From positions 17,178,802 to 17,242,801 of the forward strand of contig NC_063258.1 of NCBI RefSeq assembly GCF_019578655.1: a stretch of 64,000 bases of DNA, given 5' to 3'. A model generated the notes under the pieces. It was given only the letters and a program-made list of their open reading frames with translations. It made no database searches and was not told the DNA's origin. Of the stretch, positions 31,548 through 42,075 are shown one piece after another (position 1 is the stretch's first letter; the number at the start of each line of letters is the position of its first letter). The stretch comes from Ricinus communis (lineage: Eukaryota > Streptophyta > Magnoliopsida > Malpighiales > Euphorbiaceae). The translations under genes were made by a program, and so were the position numbers.

Positions 31548-33354
31548 TGTCACACCTCATCTCATGTAGCCCAAGATGGATTTTTAAAACAAAATATTTT
31601 CTAAAATCTTTTTAGTTTAGTTGAATTATTACATACTTACATATGTATATGTAACAATGTATTTCAAAATCATAATTATGAAAAATAGATAATTTTTTTA
31701 ATATGATGTTTCATTACAACGATTATAACTACAAATGCTTTTATTAAAAATTATTAAATAAGTTAATATATAAATTTTGCCTTTAAACATTAACTTTATA
31801 ACATAATCTTTTACATGGACATAATTAATCTTTGTTAAGCAAGAAAACACCACTGCAGAAACTGTTCTAATACTCATACAAAATAGCAATAATAATTATC
31901 AACATCATATACTTTAAATAGTATAAAAAGTCTCATAGATTCTAACCATCCTCACAACGATTATCACCAATCAGCCTTCATGAAAAATCCCATTCTAGGC
32001 TAATCCTTCGTCTATATTAGCATGGTCCGACCCTTTTCCTTTTACCGGCCTGCAATCAAGTGCCCCATTGTCTAATGTGCATTAACAACCACATACAAAT
32101 CACATGTGCATATATCAATCTCAGCACATTTCAAACACATCACTGCGAGGAGGCATTTCTTGAAAATAAAGTACACTTTCAGTCGGTCAAAGGCATTGGA
32201 TGAATGCTCTTTTTAACATTAAAATAAAAATATATTAGACTGCCCCGTAATTGTGAAAATAAGTAATGTGCAATCAATGAAATTAAGGCTATCAATATTT
32301 GTGCTCATCAAGAAAAAGCCAAGATCTTTAATTAACATTATATATTAATTAATTAGGCAAACTAAAAGCTGAAATATTCTTGTTGTTGAATTACAAAAAT
32401 CATCACATGTAAAATCCAACACAAACAACCTACTTTTGTTAATTATACTTCAAATTTGTAAAACCAATTGAATATATTTTGATATAAGTACCAATCTGAA
32501 ATTTAATAAGCTTAAAATAACAACTTTAAGTTTCTTTTTTTTCTAAGTTCAATATTCAGTTTTAAAATTAAAGAAATCAACTTTGCAAGGGCTTGATATC
32601 TACTCACTGAAAGTGAGTATTAGTCATACCCAACAAGCTCTACAAAATATCTACTTTGTACTTGCATTTTCCTTGCATTTCTCAACACCTAATTCATAAA
32701 TTTTACTTAGAATTAAACAAAATAATAATCCTTTATATTAAACACACTTAAATACTAAAGTTTCCTATACATCAAGCCATACATAATTTGGAATTTTCTA
32801 CCTCAATATATGAAATAAATAGTGAGGCTGAAAAATCAGAAAAATCCAACCCGAGAATACAGCTCACCAATCCTAACTCAAAGCAATAAAAACTCTTATA
32901 ATACTTACTAAATAAAGCCTTTGTAGATGAAGATTATGGCCAACAAAGTGCTTAAACCTTGAAATTCCTCTTGGAAAAATATTAGACCAGATTGTTTAAT
33001 GAAGAAACTCTCTCAATTCCTTTCTTTTCTTTTCTTAAGTTAAGTATGTGTGTGTGAACATATATGCATATGGGGACTTAGTAATAGAGAGTAGATGATT
33101 CTAGACATAGTATGCAATAAGATTAGTTGTAAAATATCTCGTTAGGTCCTTAATGAATTGTTCATATTACTTATATGAACCATCTAGCTTTTTTTTTTCA
33201 TCCTAATTCAATCCACCATCTTTCTTTGATTTCAATTAAGTCCCACTATTATTTATTATTAAACACACTTAAGTACTACCTTAATTCAATTAAGATACTA
33301 TATGAAAATGCAATGCTAAAAGGATGAATACATACTCAGAGTACGGGTGTGATA
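31548..33354. mobile_element. Element T: 1.8 kb LTR-like insert in R
   Basis: Starts TGTCACACCTCATCTC and ends GAGTACGGGTGTGATA, giving inverted ends TGTCACACC/GGTGTGAYA. Sequence on both sides is R, and together they complete it. It is AT-rich, with no ORF of note; a TACTCACTGAAAGTGAGTA palindrome lies at 32612-32630. The best reading is a solo LTR of an unidentified element, possibly related to X by its TGTCAC end. No clear target duplication is visible. Its first 280 bases recur at 44190-44480. Confidence 0.6.
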
Positions 33355-34240
33355 ATAAATGATCAAGCAGGATGAGACGTAAATCCACGCGTGTAAGGGA
33401 GAAGTCTAATATAAATGAGAATGCAAGCTTTTTTATGTTTGGAATGCATATAATGAAGTAATTTAGGTCAGAGTGTTTTTAGATAGTCCCACTCGAATTT
33501 ATCCTTTCTTTTGTAAGCTGGCTCATAAAATTTGGGACTACGAGAGTTGTTGCCTAGTCAATTCCTCTCTCGTTCTTAATTTGACTCTAGTTTATTTATC
33601 TTTCTTTCTTTATTTATTAATGTTTAGCTTCGAGTTTCTTTTTCTTATGGAATGAGAACTTTCGCTCTATAAAAACTGCATACAACCAAATACTTAAGGC
33701 CAACAAGCATATTATCTCAGTTTTCTACCATGTGGGAAATCAAGTTATTGGTTCTTTCAAGAACTTTATGGACTTATCAATACTCGCGCTAGCGAGCATA
33801 GACTTATCATTTACGTCCTTCCTTTTTCTTGTGTTCTTTGTTTGCCTTTATGTTTAAATCAACTAGATTTGATCCTTACGCTTAGCTTTACCGAATCTAA
33901 AATCTTGGCTGTATTCTCATTTTGTTTGTTTCTTTTGTGTCTTTCTTCCTAATTTCTGTCTAGTATGATGGTTTGGTTTTATTTAGGGAGCATAAATACG
34001 AGTGTTGAGTGAAAGCACATGGAAAGCAGCAATCATAGGCACCAATCCAATGCTTCAATGAATGCAGAGAAATAATATTAGTTGATCATGTATTGATATT
34101 AGTCTCCAAATGACCACAGAAAAATCTTTTAGTGAAAAGAAGGGACGATGAGAATCGAGGCACTCCCAAATATTCTGATTCAGGATTTGCAGCTTTGAGA
34201 TCTTCATCCTTCCTTGTTCCTCTAAGGAAAGAAATGAGAA
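33355..34240 (+). repeat. R repeat copy
   Basis: Resumes R after element T (AATGATCAAGCAGGATGAGACG). It passes the TATA block at 33667, the GAGCATAAATACGAGTG block at 33987 and ends near CTTCCTTGTTCCTCTAAGG (34225), where it meets an inverted R copy. No genes. Confidence 0.78.
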
Positions 34241-35110
34241 TATAGCTAGGATTTTGTATCCGATTCTCTTCCATGGCTAAACGTAAGGATCAAATCGAAT
34301 TGATTTAAACTCATGGATAGAGAAAGAACACAAAAGAAAGGAAGGATGTCAACAATAAGACTAGGTTCGCTAGTGTAACTCTTCATAAGTCTGCAAAGAT
34401 CTTGAAAGAACCCATAACTTATTTCTCTGCAAGGTAGAAAACTAAAATAATATGCTCACTAGCCTCAATTATTCAGATGCATGCGGTTTTCATAGTGCAA
34501 AAGCCCAAGCTAAATATGAATAAATAAATAAAGAGAGATAAATAAACTAAAGTCTAATCAAGAACTAAAGAGGAGTTGACTAGCCAATAACTCTCGTATT
34601 CTCAAATTTTATAAGCCACCTTAATGAAATAAGTCAAAATTCTTATGGGCCTACCTAACAACATTCCAGCCAAAATTACATTATTATATGCATCCCAAAC
34701 ATCAAAATATGCGCATTCCCACTTTGATTAACCGAAAAGAATATAATTTCTCCATCACGTGCTTGTATTTGCATTTCGTTCTATTTGATCATCAAGTCAC
34801 GCTCCAATACCACGAATGAAGCTTGTCAATTATGTTCCCATGATCTTTTAACGAAAATTTACATCGACGTACCTAATAACACTCCGACCCAATTCTCTTT
34901 GTTATATGCCTCTTGAACATCAAAACGCATGCATTCATGCTTATATTAATTAAAAGTAGTATGATTTCTCCTTTACGTGCATATATTTGCATTTCGTGCT
35001 GCTTGAACATTAAGTCATACCTCAATGCCACCGATCAAGCTTGGCAATTATGCTCTCATGCTTCCATAATGAAAAGAAGGGGAAATTTGCATGGGCATAC
35101 CAAATAACAC
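34241..35110 (-). repeat. Inverted R copy with three partial ~220-bp tandem duplications
   Basis: From 34230 on, the sequence is R on the minus strand (CTCTTCCATGGCTAAACGTAAGG at 34266). Its distal part is repeated: the landmark TGGGCCTACCTAACAACATTCC at about 34648 recurs as ACGTACCTAATAACACTCC at about 34867 and GGGCATACCAAATAACACTTCG at about 35093. Each is followed by the CATCAAAAYRYGCATTC and ATCAAGTCA blocks. The duplicated units are diverged. Confidence 0.7.
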
Positions 35111-36220
35111 TTCGACCACAAATTTATTGCTCACGTCCTTTCTTTCTTTTGTATTCTTTGTCTACCCTTGTGTTTAAATCTATTTGATTTGATCCTTAAG
35201 CTTAACCGTAAGGAAAAGAATAAAAGACTTGTTATTTTATTTAGGGAGCATAAACATGAGTGTTGAGTGAAAGCACATGGAAGTGGTAATCATAGGCATT
35301 GATCCAAGGCTTGGACAAATGCGAAGAAAGAAAATTAGTTGATCGAGTATCGATATCATTCATAGAATGTTCTCAGACGAATCTTTTGAAGGAAAGAGGG
35401 AATGTTGAGGATCGAGTCTCGCCTAAATATTCTAATTCAGGATTGGCACCATTGGGATCTCTATCATTCCTTATTCCTCTAGGCACGATAAGGAACAATT
35501 CTTTAATCTTTGGGAGGCATATAATTAAGTAATTTAGTTTGGAGTTATTAGGTAGGCCCACATGAATTTTCCCTTATTTTCGTTAAGCTGATTCATAAAA
35601 TTTGGGATCTTCATAACTCCTTGTTCCTCAAGGCACGAGGGTTCCTTATGACATAAGGATTGCCATAAGGACTGGTTAACAACTCTTATAGTCCTAAATT
35701 TGATTATCAAGTAGGACAAGACATAAATCCATGCGCATATGAAGTCATATTGTTTTCAATAAGTGCAAGTGTAATATAAGCAAGAATGTGAGAGTTTTGA
35801 TGTTTGGAACGCATAAAATGAAGTAATTTGGATCAGAGTGTTATTAGGTACGCACACGCAAATTCTCCTCTGTTTATGTTAAGCTGGCTCATAAAATTTA
35901 GAACTAGAAGAGTTGTTAACCAGTCAACTCCTTTCTCATTCTTGATTTGACTTCACTTTATTCATCTTTCTTTATCTATTTATTCATATTTAGATTCTAG
36001 TTTCTTCTTCTTATGGAATGAGGACTTTCACACTATAAAAAGCACACGCAATTGAATACTTAAGGCTACTGAGCATATTATTTCAGTATTCTAGCTTGCG
36101 GGAAATCAAGTTTTGGGTTCTTTCAAGAGCTTTATGGACTTATCAACACTTGTACTCGCGAGGATACACTTATCGCTCACGTTCTTCCTTTCTTTTATGT
36201 TTTGTTAATTGTGTATTGAT
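35111..36220 (+). repeat. R repeat copies with internal deletions
   Basis: R in plus orientation from TTGCTCACGTCC (35127), through the AATAAAAGACTTG block, GAGCATAAACATGAGTG (35246) and CTATCATTCCTTATTCC (35460). A deletion jumps to the GGGAGGCATATAAT block (35513). A second partial copy follows from 35610 and a TATA block lies at 36033. It ends ATTGAT before the left target duplication of L2. Confidence 0.72.
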
Positions 36221-36225
36221 ATTAT
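36221..36225 (+). repeat. Target site duplication of L2, left (ATTAT)
   Basis: Pairs with ATCAT at 37168-37172; the R consensus has ATCAT. Confidence 0.7.
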
Positions 36226-37167
36226 TGATATGAAACCTTCATGAATAAGCTTGAGAACTCCTTTTGAAATGCGGACCCCCAACACATTAATATGAAAACC
36301 CTAGGAACCAATTCGATTCAACCTCTAAGAAAGGTTAGTAAACAGATTACTTATTCCTAAATCACAATTTGGAAAACTTGAATGTTTAATTCATTAGTAA
36401 ACAGAATTTAGAAAACTTATTCCTAAATCACAATTTGGAAACACTCCATAAGAAGATGATCAATCCACTTGAATGTTTCTTAATCATGCATTCTACAGAA
36501 GAACACAAAGACAAAGCAAACAGCTTTAAGGTTTAATAACCAATTATCATTCAATTTTTCACTTCTACTTCAACTTCAAATTTTTAATCCATTACATCAA
36601 AATTCGTACTAGCCTTATATAGGCCTTAGAAAACCCTAAATCTTGACTAATAAGAATTTACATATGATATAAGATAAAGATAACCTTCCTAAATAAAAGA
36701 GATAACTTAAACAAAGTCCTAATTAGGTTAAAATACATGTGTGGCCACCCAAAATAAGCCATAAAACCCTAGTTTACATAGGTCACATCAATAGGCCTCA
36801 AAACATAAGCTAAGTTAGGCCCAAAGTCTTTATATGCTCCAATTCAGCTTTTCTGGTCTTTTTAAGCCCTATTTGATTCATTCAAGCCTAATAATTAAAT
36901 TAGATTAATAAGCCCAAATGTCTTGGATAAGCTCATTGACTTGCAATTTGAATCGAACTAAGACTCCTAGTTAAATTAGGATTCCTTGTTGAATTAGGAT
37001 TCCTTTCGTTGCTTGAACTCCTAATATCATTATGACTCCTTACAGGATTAGGATTCCTAGTTGAGCCATGACTCTTTATCTGATTAGGGTTCCTTGAGCT
37101 AGTAGGATTTGCATCATCAAAACTCCTTGTTGGAGTAGGATTTATTATGCTAGTTTGGTCCGTATCA
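36226..37167 (-). mobile_element. L-family solo LTR (L2) with target duplication
   Basis: A 942 bp LTR on the minus strand, reading TGATACGGACCAAACTAGC at its start (37167) and GGTTTCATATCA at its end (36226). It contains the 18-bp minisatellite (36945-37160) and the TATA block (about 36615). Flanks are ATTAT (36221-36225) and ATCAT (37168-37172). Intact R copies read GATATCATTCTC here, so the duplication is ATCAT with one transition. R resumes at CTCTAAATGATCATTGAGG. This proves L inserts by integration and that R is the older sequence. Confidence 0.85.
36945..37160 (-). repeat. 18-bp minisatellite of LTR L2
   Basis: About ten units of 18 bases on the minus strand, alternating ARGAATCCTAAT and AGGAGTC forms. 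An open frame across them (36933-37172, minus) would encode Asn-Pro-Asn and Arg-Ser rich hexapeptides. Confidence 0.78.
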
Positions 37168-37172
37168 ATCAT
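37168..37172 (+). repeat. Target site duplication of L2, right (ATCAT)
   Basis: Directly follows the LTR terminus; identical to the empty R site. Confidence 0.7.
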
Positions 37173-38652
37173 TCTCTAAATGATCATTGAGGAATCTTTT
37201 AAAGGAAAGATGGAATGCCGAGAATCGCAGCACACCCAAACATTTTGATTCAGGATTTGCAGCATTAGGATCTCCATCCTTCCTTGTTCCTCTAGGCATG
37301 AAAACTCATGATGATGCAAGTTTGGGCATAAAAAATCATGCGAGCATTAACAAGCTTGATCGGTGGCATTAGGGTTTAGCTTGATGATCAAGTAGAAGAG
37401 ATGTAAAACCAATCGTATATGGGACAAAACATATTATTTTCGATTAATCCAAACATAATACAAGCCGGAATTCGAGCGCATTGATGTTTGAAATGCATAT
37501 AATGAAGTAATTTGGGTATGAGTGTTTTTAGGTAGGCCCACTCGAATTTACTCTTATTTTTATTAAGGTAGCTCATAAAATTTTAGACTACAAGAGTTTT
37601 TGCCTAGTCAACTCCTCTCTGGTTATTAATTTAACTTTAGTTTATTAATCTTTCTTTATTTATTTATTCATATTTAGCTTCCAGTCTCTTCTTTTATGGA
37701 ATGAGAGCTTTCGCACTATAAAAACCGCACACAACTGAATACTTGAAGCTAGTGAGCATATTATTTCAGTTTTCTATCTTGTAGGAAATCAAATTATGGG
37801 TTCAACACTCATGCTAGTGAGTATAGACTTATGCCTCACATCCTTCCTTTCTCTTGTGTTCTTTGTCTATGCTTGTGTTTAAATCAATTCGATTTGATCC
37901 TTACACTCAACTGTATGGAAGAGAACAAAGAACATGTGATTTCTTGCCCTTATTCGAATTTGAAGTCCTACCTATATTCTCATTTTTTTCTTCTTCTTTT
38001 GTGTCTCTCTTTCTATTCTCTATCTAGTATATTGGTTTGGTCTTATATGGGGAGCATAAACACGAGTGCTATGAATGCGCGCGGAAGCGATAATCATAGG
38101 CACCAATCTAATGCTGCAACGAATACGAAGAAAGAAAATTAGTTGATCATGTATTGTTATCATTTTCTGAATGATCGCGAAGGAATCTTTTAGATGAAAG
38201 AAGGAACACCGAGAATCGAGGCATGCCCAAATATTCTGACTCAGGGGATCTCCATCCTTCCTTCTTCCTCTAGGCAAGAGGACTCCTAATGATGCAAGGT
38301 TGGGCATAAGGAATCATGGGAACACAATTAATAAGCTTGACCGGTGCCATTGGAGCTTAGCTTGATGATCAAGCAGGAAAGACGAAAATCCACGTGCGTA
38401 AAGGAGAAATCAGGTTGTTTTCGATTAATCCAAGTGTAATACAAGCTGAAATTTGAGGGCATTTGAAATGCATAAGTAATTCGAGTAGGAGTATTTTTAG
38501 GTAAGCCCACCCGAATTTATCCTTATTTTTATTAAGCTTGCTCATAAAATTTAGGACTACAACAGTTGTTCCCAATCAACTCCTCCCTGGTTCTTAATTT
38601 GACTTTAGTTTATTAATCTTTATTTAATTATTTATTTATTCATATTTACCTT
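37173..38652 (+). repeat. R repeat, two head-to-tail copies
   Basis: Continues R after L2. Landmark TTCCTTGTTCC at 37280 recurs as TTCCTTCTTCC at 38258, a period of 978. TATA block at 37715; GAGCATAAACACGAGTG at 38053. The second copy runs to TTATTCATATTTA (38648), where the L1 LTR is inserted. No gene; the ORFs of 60-100 codons here are frames through repeat sequence. Confidence 0.78.
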
Positions 38653-39539
38653 TGATATAAACCAAACAAGCACAACAAATCCTACTCCGACAAGGAGTCC
38701 TGATGATGCAAATCCTACTAGCTCAAGGAATCCTAATCCAATAAGGAGTCCTGACTCAATTAGGAATCCTAATCCAGCAAGGAGTCTTGATAATATTAGG
38801 AGTTCAAGCGACAAAAGAAATCCTAATTCAACTAGGATGCCTAGTCCGATTCAAATTATAAGTCAATGAGCTTATCTAAGACATTTGGACTAAGGACACA
38901 TAATTAAATTTAAGTTCAAGGTTCACTGATTTCAGTTTATTGGGCTTGAATGAATCTAATTGGGCTTGTAAAGACTAAAGAAGTGGAATTGGAGCATATG
39001 AAGACTTTAGGCCTAACTTGGCTTATGTTATGAGGCCCGTCTATATGACTTATGTAAATTAGGATTTTATGGCTTATTATGGGTTGCTACACATGTATTT
39101 TAACCTAATTATGACTTTGTTTAAGTTATCTCTTTCAGTTAGGAAGGTTATCTTTATCCTATATAAGATCTAAATCCTTATTAGTTAAGATTTAGAATTT
39201 TCTAAGGCTTATATAAGGCTAGTACGAATTTTAAAGTAAAGTTAAGTTAAAGTTGAATGATAATTGGTATTTTTACCTTATAGCTTGTTTGCTTTGTCTT
39301 TGTATTCTTGTTTGAATCCAAATCTTACTTATTAAGGAGTTTATCTATCCCTATGGCGTACTTGGAATTGAGGTCAATGGGACTTAGTTTTCCTTAGGTT
39401 CTAATTCTTGATCATCTTACCATCTCATTGGATGATCCTAGAGTTTGATTTCAAGTTGTTCTTTGAGTGTTCAAGTTTTTAATTCACGGGTTCATAAGGA
39501 TTAAAGTTCGTGGGTTCTATTCTTGGAGGCTCTTTAACA
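38653..39539 (+). mobile_element. L-family 5' LTR (L1) of the chromovirus
   Basis: An 887 bp LTR from TGATATAAACCAAACAAGC to GGAGGCTCTTTAACA. It holds the 18-bp minisatellite (about 38690-38850), the TATA box in GGCTTATATAAGGCTAG (39207-39222) and a U5. It is followed by two bases and an initiator-Met primer site, so it is a true 5' LTR rather than a solo LTR. The left flank is R. The element downstream is destroyed within 16 bases by a palindromic junction. Confidence 0.85.
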
Positions 39540-39586
39540 TTTGGTATCAGAGCTTTGGCTCTGATACTAAATGTTATGGAACCTCC
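39525..39586. repeat. Palindromic junction of two LTR-end/PBS segments
   Basis: The plus strand reads GGAGG, LTR end, TT, TGGTATCAGAGC; four bases on, the minus strand carries the same order (GGAGGTTCCATAACA, TT, TAGTATCAGAGC). The arms span about 29 bases each around a centre at 39555-39556. Two chromovirus copies therefore meet head-on at their primer sites. Confidence 0.85.
39542..39553 (+). other. Primer binding site, initiator tRNA-Met type
   Basis: TGGTATCAGAGC is the exact complement of the plant initiator tRNA-Met 3' end, two bases after the LTR. This is the usual primer site of chromoviruses and many other plant LTR elements. Confidence 0.9.
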
Positions 39587-39863
39587 ATGCAATCGCACAA
39601 CTTTCTAAGAAATAATTTAGCAATATAAGTATCATCATCGATTTTATGGCATGGTATAAAATGAGCCATTTTACTAAATCGATCCACAATAACAAATATA
39701 CTATCTCGGCCCTTCCTAGTCTAGGCAATCCAAGTACAAAATCCATAGATAAATTTTTCCAAGGAACATCAAGAATAGGCAAAGGAGTATTTAACACATG
39801 GGGTTGCAATTTAGACTTAGCCATAAAATCATAATTTACGTAAGTCATATAGATGGGCCTCAT
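39587..39863 (-). pseudogene. Chromovirus integrase fragment
   Basis: Minus-strand frame with [20 protein letters not shown] (first catalytic Asp in SMDF) and [12 protein letters not shown], then a degraded [14 protein letters not shown] box, ending in a CDCMEVP segment that corresponds to RLHGVP of intact elements. It stops there, at a CATGGA shared with the L LTR end, suggesting a microhomology joint. It covers only the first half of the DDE core. No start or stop of its own. Confidence 0.78.
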
Positions 39864-40222
39864 AACATAAGCCAGGTTAGGCCCAAAGTCTTTATATGCT
39901 CTAATTCAGCTTCTTTGGTCATTTTAAGCCCAATTAAATTCATTCAAGCCCAGTTAAATTCATTCAAGCCTTGATGTATCTTTAGTCCAAATATCTTGGA
40001 TAAGCTCATTGACTTGCAATTTGAATTGAACTAGGAGTCCTAATTGAATTAGGATTCTTTTCATTGCTTGAACTCCTAATATCATCAGGACTCCTTGCAG
40101 GATTAGGATTCCTAGTTGAGTCAGGACTCCTTATTGTATTAGAAATCCTTGAGCTAGTAGGATTTGCTTCATCAAGACTCCTTGTTGGAGTAGGACTCAT
40201 TGTGCTAGTTTGGTTCATATCA
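39845..40222 (-). mobile_element. L-family LTR, 5' fragment, minus strand
   Basis: Begins at 40222 reading TGATATGAACCAAACTAGC on the minus strand, has the 18-bp minisatellite (40010-40205) and U3 down to about 39845, where integrase sequence takes over. It lies directly after the protease remnant, and the open frame of that remnant reads on into the minisatellite. Confidence 0.75.
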
Positions 40223-40500
40223 TTCCCTATTTCTTCTTGTGTGTCATCATCTAAGGCCGCCTTTTCATCATTATCATCACCTTAACCTCACCATAATCAT
40301 TAACCCACTGAAGCTTATATGGATGTAGGGAGCCCCAGTCTACTAATCAAGAGAGTACTTACAACATTAGTACAACTCCCACTATCAATAATCACATTAC
40401 ACGCCTTGCCTTGTACATGAAATCTTGTGTAAAACAAGTTGTCCCTTTGTTGCTCATGGCAATCTTTTCGATAGTACATCTCTCACACACGACTCACATG
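40223..40500 (-). pseudogene. Chromovirus protease fragment, minus strand
   Basis: On the minus strand: QRDNLFYTRFHVQGKACNVI then IDSGSCTNVVSTLLI (about 40352-40400) and RLGLPTSI. The catalytic Asp of DSGS is intact, unlike the plus-strand copy at 28083. A short acidic tail (DDDTQEEIG) leads to the L LTR at 40222. Gag is missing upstream; the sequence from about 40500 is leader. Confidence 0.75.
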
Positions 40501-40830
40501 TTTAACAATCAAAACAAATCAAAATTAAAATGACACAACAAGTAGAACACATAACTAGACTTAATGAACACGATTAAGCCAGAACACAATAAAGAAAATG
40601 TAAGAACAAGATGTAATGGACAAAAACTAACCTTAATGAATGAATAACAAAAAGGACATAATTAAAATAACAAAATGATATTATTTTTTTTAATTTTAGA
40701 ACTCTAACAATTGACTTAAACAAAGAACTAATAACATGAACTGAATTAAAAAAAAAAAGAACAAAGAAACATAAGAAATCAGAATTGACTAATGAAAATA
40801 TGAAAGAATAAAACTTGATCTAGAGCCAGA
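40501..40830 (-). other. Chromovirus leader, minus strand
   Basis: Untranslated leader between the primer site (40831-40842) and the protease remnant, with gag deleted. AT-rich, no ORF. Confidence 0.55.
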
Positions 40831-40842
40831 GCTCTCATACCA
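40831..40842 (-). other. Primer binding site, initiator tRNA-Met type, minus strand
   Basis: On the minus strand TGGTATGAGAGC, one mismatch from TGGTATCAGAGC, two bases after the end of the L4 LTR. Confidence 0.82.
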
Positions 40843-40844
40843 AA

Positions 40845-41420
40845 TGATATGGAACGTCCATGAAAAAGCCTAAAACCCCTTTTGAATTGCGAACCCCCAA
40901 CACATTAATATGAAATCCCTAAGAGCTAATTCAGTTGAACCCCTAAGAAAGGTTAGAAAACAAATTACTTAGACAGATAATCAAGAATTAGAATTTAGAA
41001 AACTTGTTCCTAAATCCCAATTTCGAAATACTCCATAAGAAGAGGATCAATCTACTTGAATGTTTCTTAAGCATGCATTCTACATAAGAACACAAAGACA
41101 ACACAAACAAGCATTAAGGTAAAATACCAATTATCATTCAACTTTTAACTTAATTCCCAGATTTCATACTAGCCTTATATAGGCCTTAGAAAACCCTAAA
41201 TCTTAACTAATAAGGATTTACATCTCATATAGGATAAAGATAACCATCCTAACTAAAAGAGATAACTTAAACAAAGTCCTAACTAGGGTAAATAACATGT
41301 GCAGCCACCCAACTTAAGTAAAGCAACCCTAAAATAGGCCTTAAAACATAAGCTAAGTTAGATCCAAAGTCTTCATATACTCCAATTCAGCAGCTTTAGT
41401 CTGTTTGAGCTGAAATAAAA
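40845..41420 (-). mobile_element. L-family LTR (L4), minus strand
   Basis: Ends CATGGACGTTCCATATCA at 40845 and carries the TATA block CCTATATAAGGCTAG (about 41165-41180) and the AGTTATCTC..GTTATCTTTATCC U3 block. Its 5' boundary is not sharp and the minisatellite is absent, so the U3 start is deleted. It is preceded on the minus strand by the pol C-terminus and followed by a primer site, so it stands between two element bodies. Confidence 0.72.
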
Positions 41421-41422
41421 GA

Positions 41423-41725
41423 TTAAGTAAGCCCATTAAACACTTGCACTTGTAATACATTAAGTTGATTTGGGCCTTCACTTAAACTAAAGCCTTGAAC
41501 TCCTTGTAATTCCTCTTGGGTGGAATTCACAAGGCCTTGCATGTGTTGAATTAAGGCTTGTTGATACTTATTGGATCTTGATCTAGTTATTGGGCCTTGA
41601 GGCAATTGTATTGCATCTAGCCTCAATAGCTTGACTTTGATCTTAGGCTTCAAACTTTGGCCGAACTCCTCCATGCCCTTGCTCATCTTCATGAAATCCA
41701 TGCGATGGTGGTTGGTCCATATCAA
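41423..41725 (-). pseudogene. Chromovirus Pol C-terminal tail, minus strand
   Basis: A 100-codon minus-strand frame containing QLPQGPITRSRSNKYQQALI, the GPITR(S/A)RAKK-type tail that ends Pol in this chromovirus group, just before the 3' LTR. It compares with the plus-strand tail at 60903-61358 (GPITRAGAKKIKDA). No chromodomain fold is evident by eye. It is truncated at the N-side, where it collides with the plus-strand RT at about 41730. Confidence 0.72.
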
Positions 41726-41732
41726 CTGCCTT

Positions 41733-42075
41733 TAACACTAAGTATGGTTTGTATGAGTTACTAGTGATGCCTTTTATGCCAACTAATGCCCCTAGTACCT
41801 TTATGAGACTTATGAACCATTTTGCATCCTTTTATCGGCAAGTTTATTATTTTGTATTTTGATGACATATTAGTCTATAGCAATTCCATGCATGAGCATT
41901 TAGAGCATTTTAGGACTTTATTTGATTTGCAAAGAGAAAAGCTTTATGCTAATCTTGGCAAGTGTGGCTTTTATAGTCCTATGGTAGTTTTTCTTAGATA
42001 TGTTGTTAGTGCTAATAGGATTTAGGTAGATAAAGAAAAGGTAGAGGCTATTGGATTTTGGCCGACACCTAAGAG
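41733..42075 (+). pseudogene. Chromovirus reverse transcriptase, C-terminal part
   Basis: Starts abruptly with [16 protein letters not shown], then [13 protein letters not shown] with a frameshift, then the active-site box YFDDILVYS (41855-41881) and the thumb region CGFYSPMVVFLRYVVSANRI. It lacks the fingers, which are on the fragment ending at 29495. A TAG at 42023 (Gln in relatives) follows. Catalytic Asp pair intact; protein dead. Confidence 0.85.
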
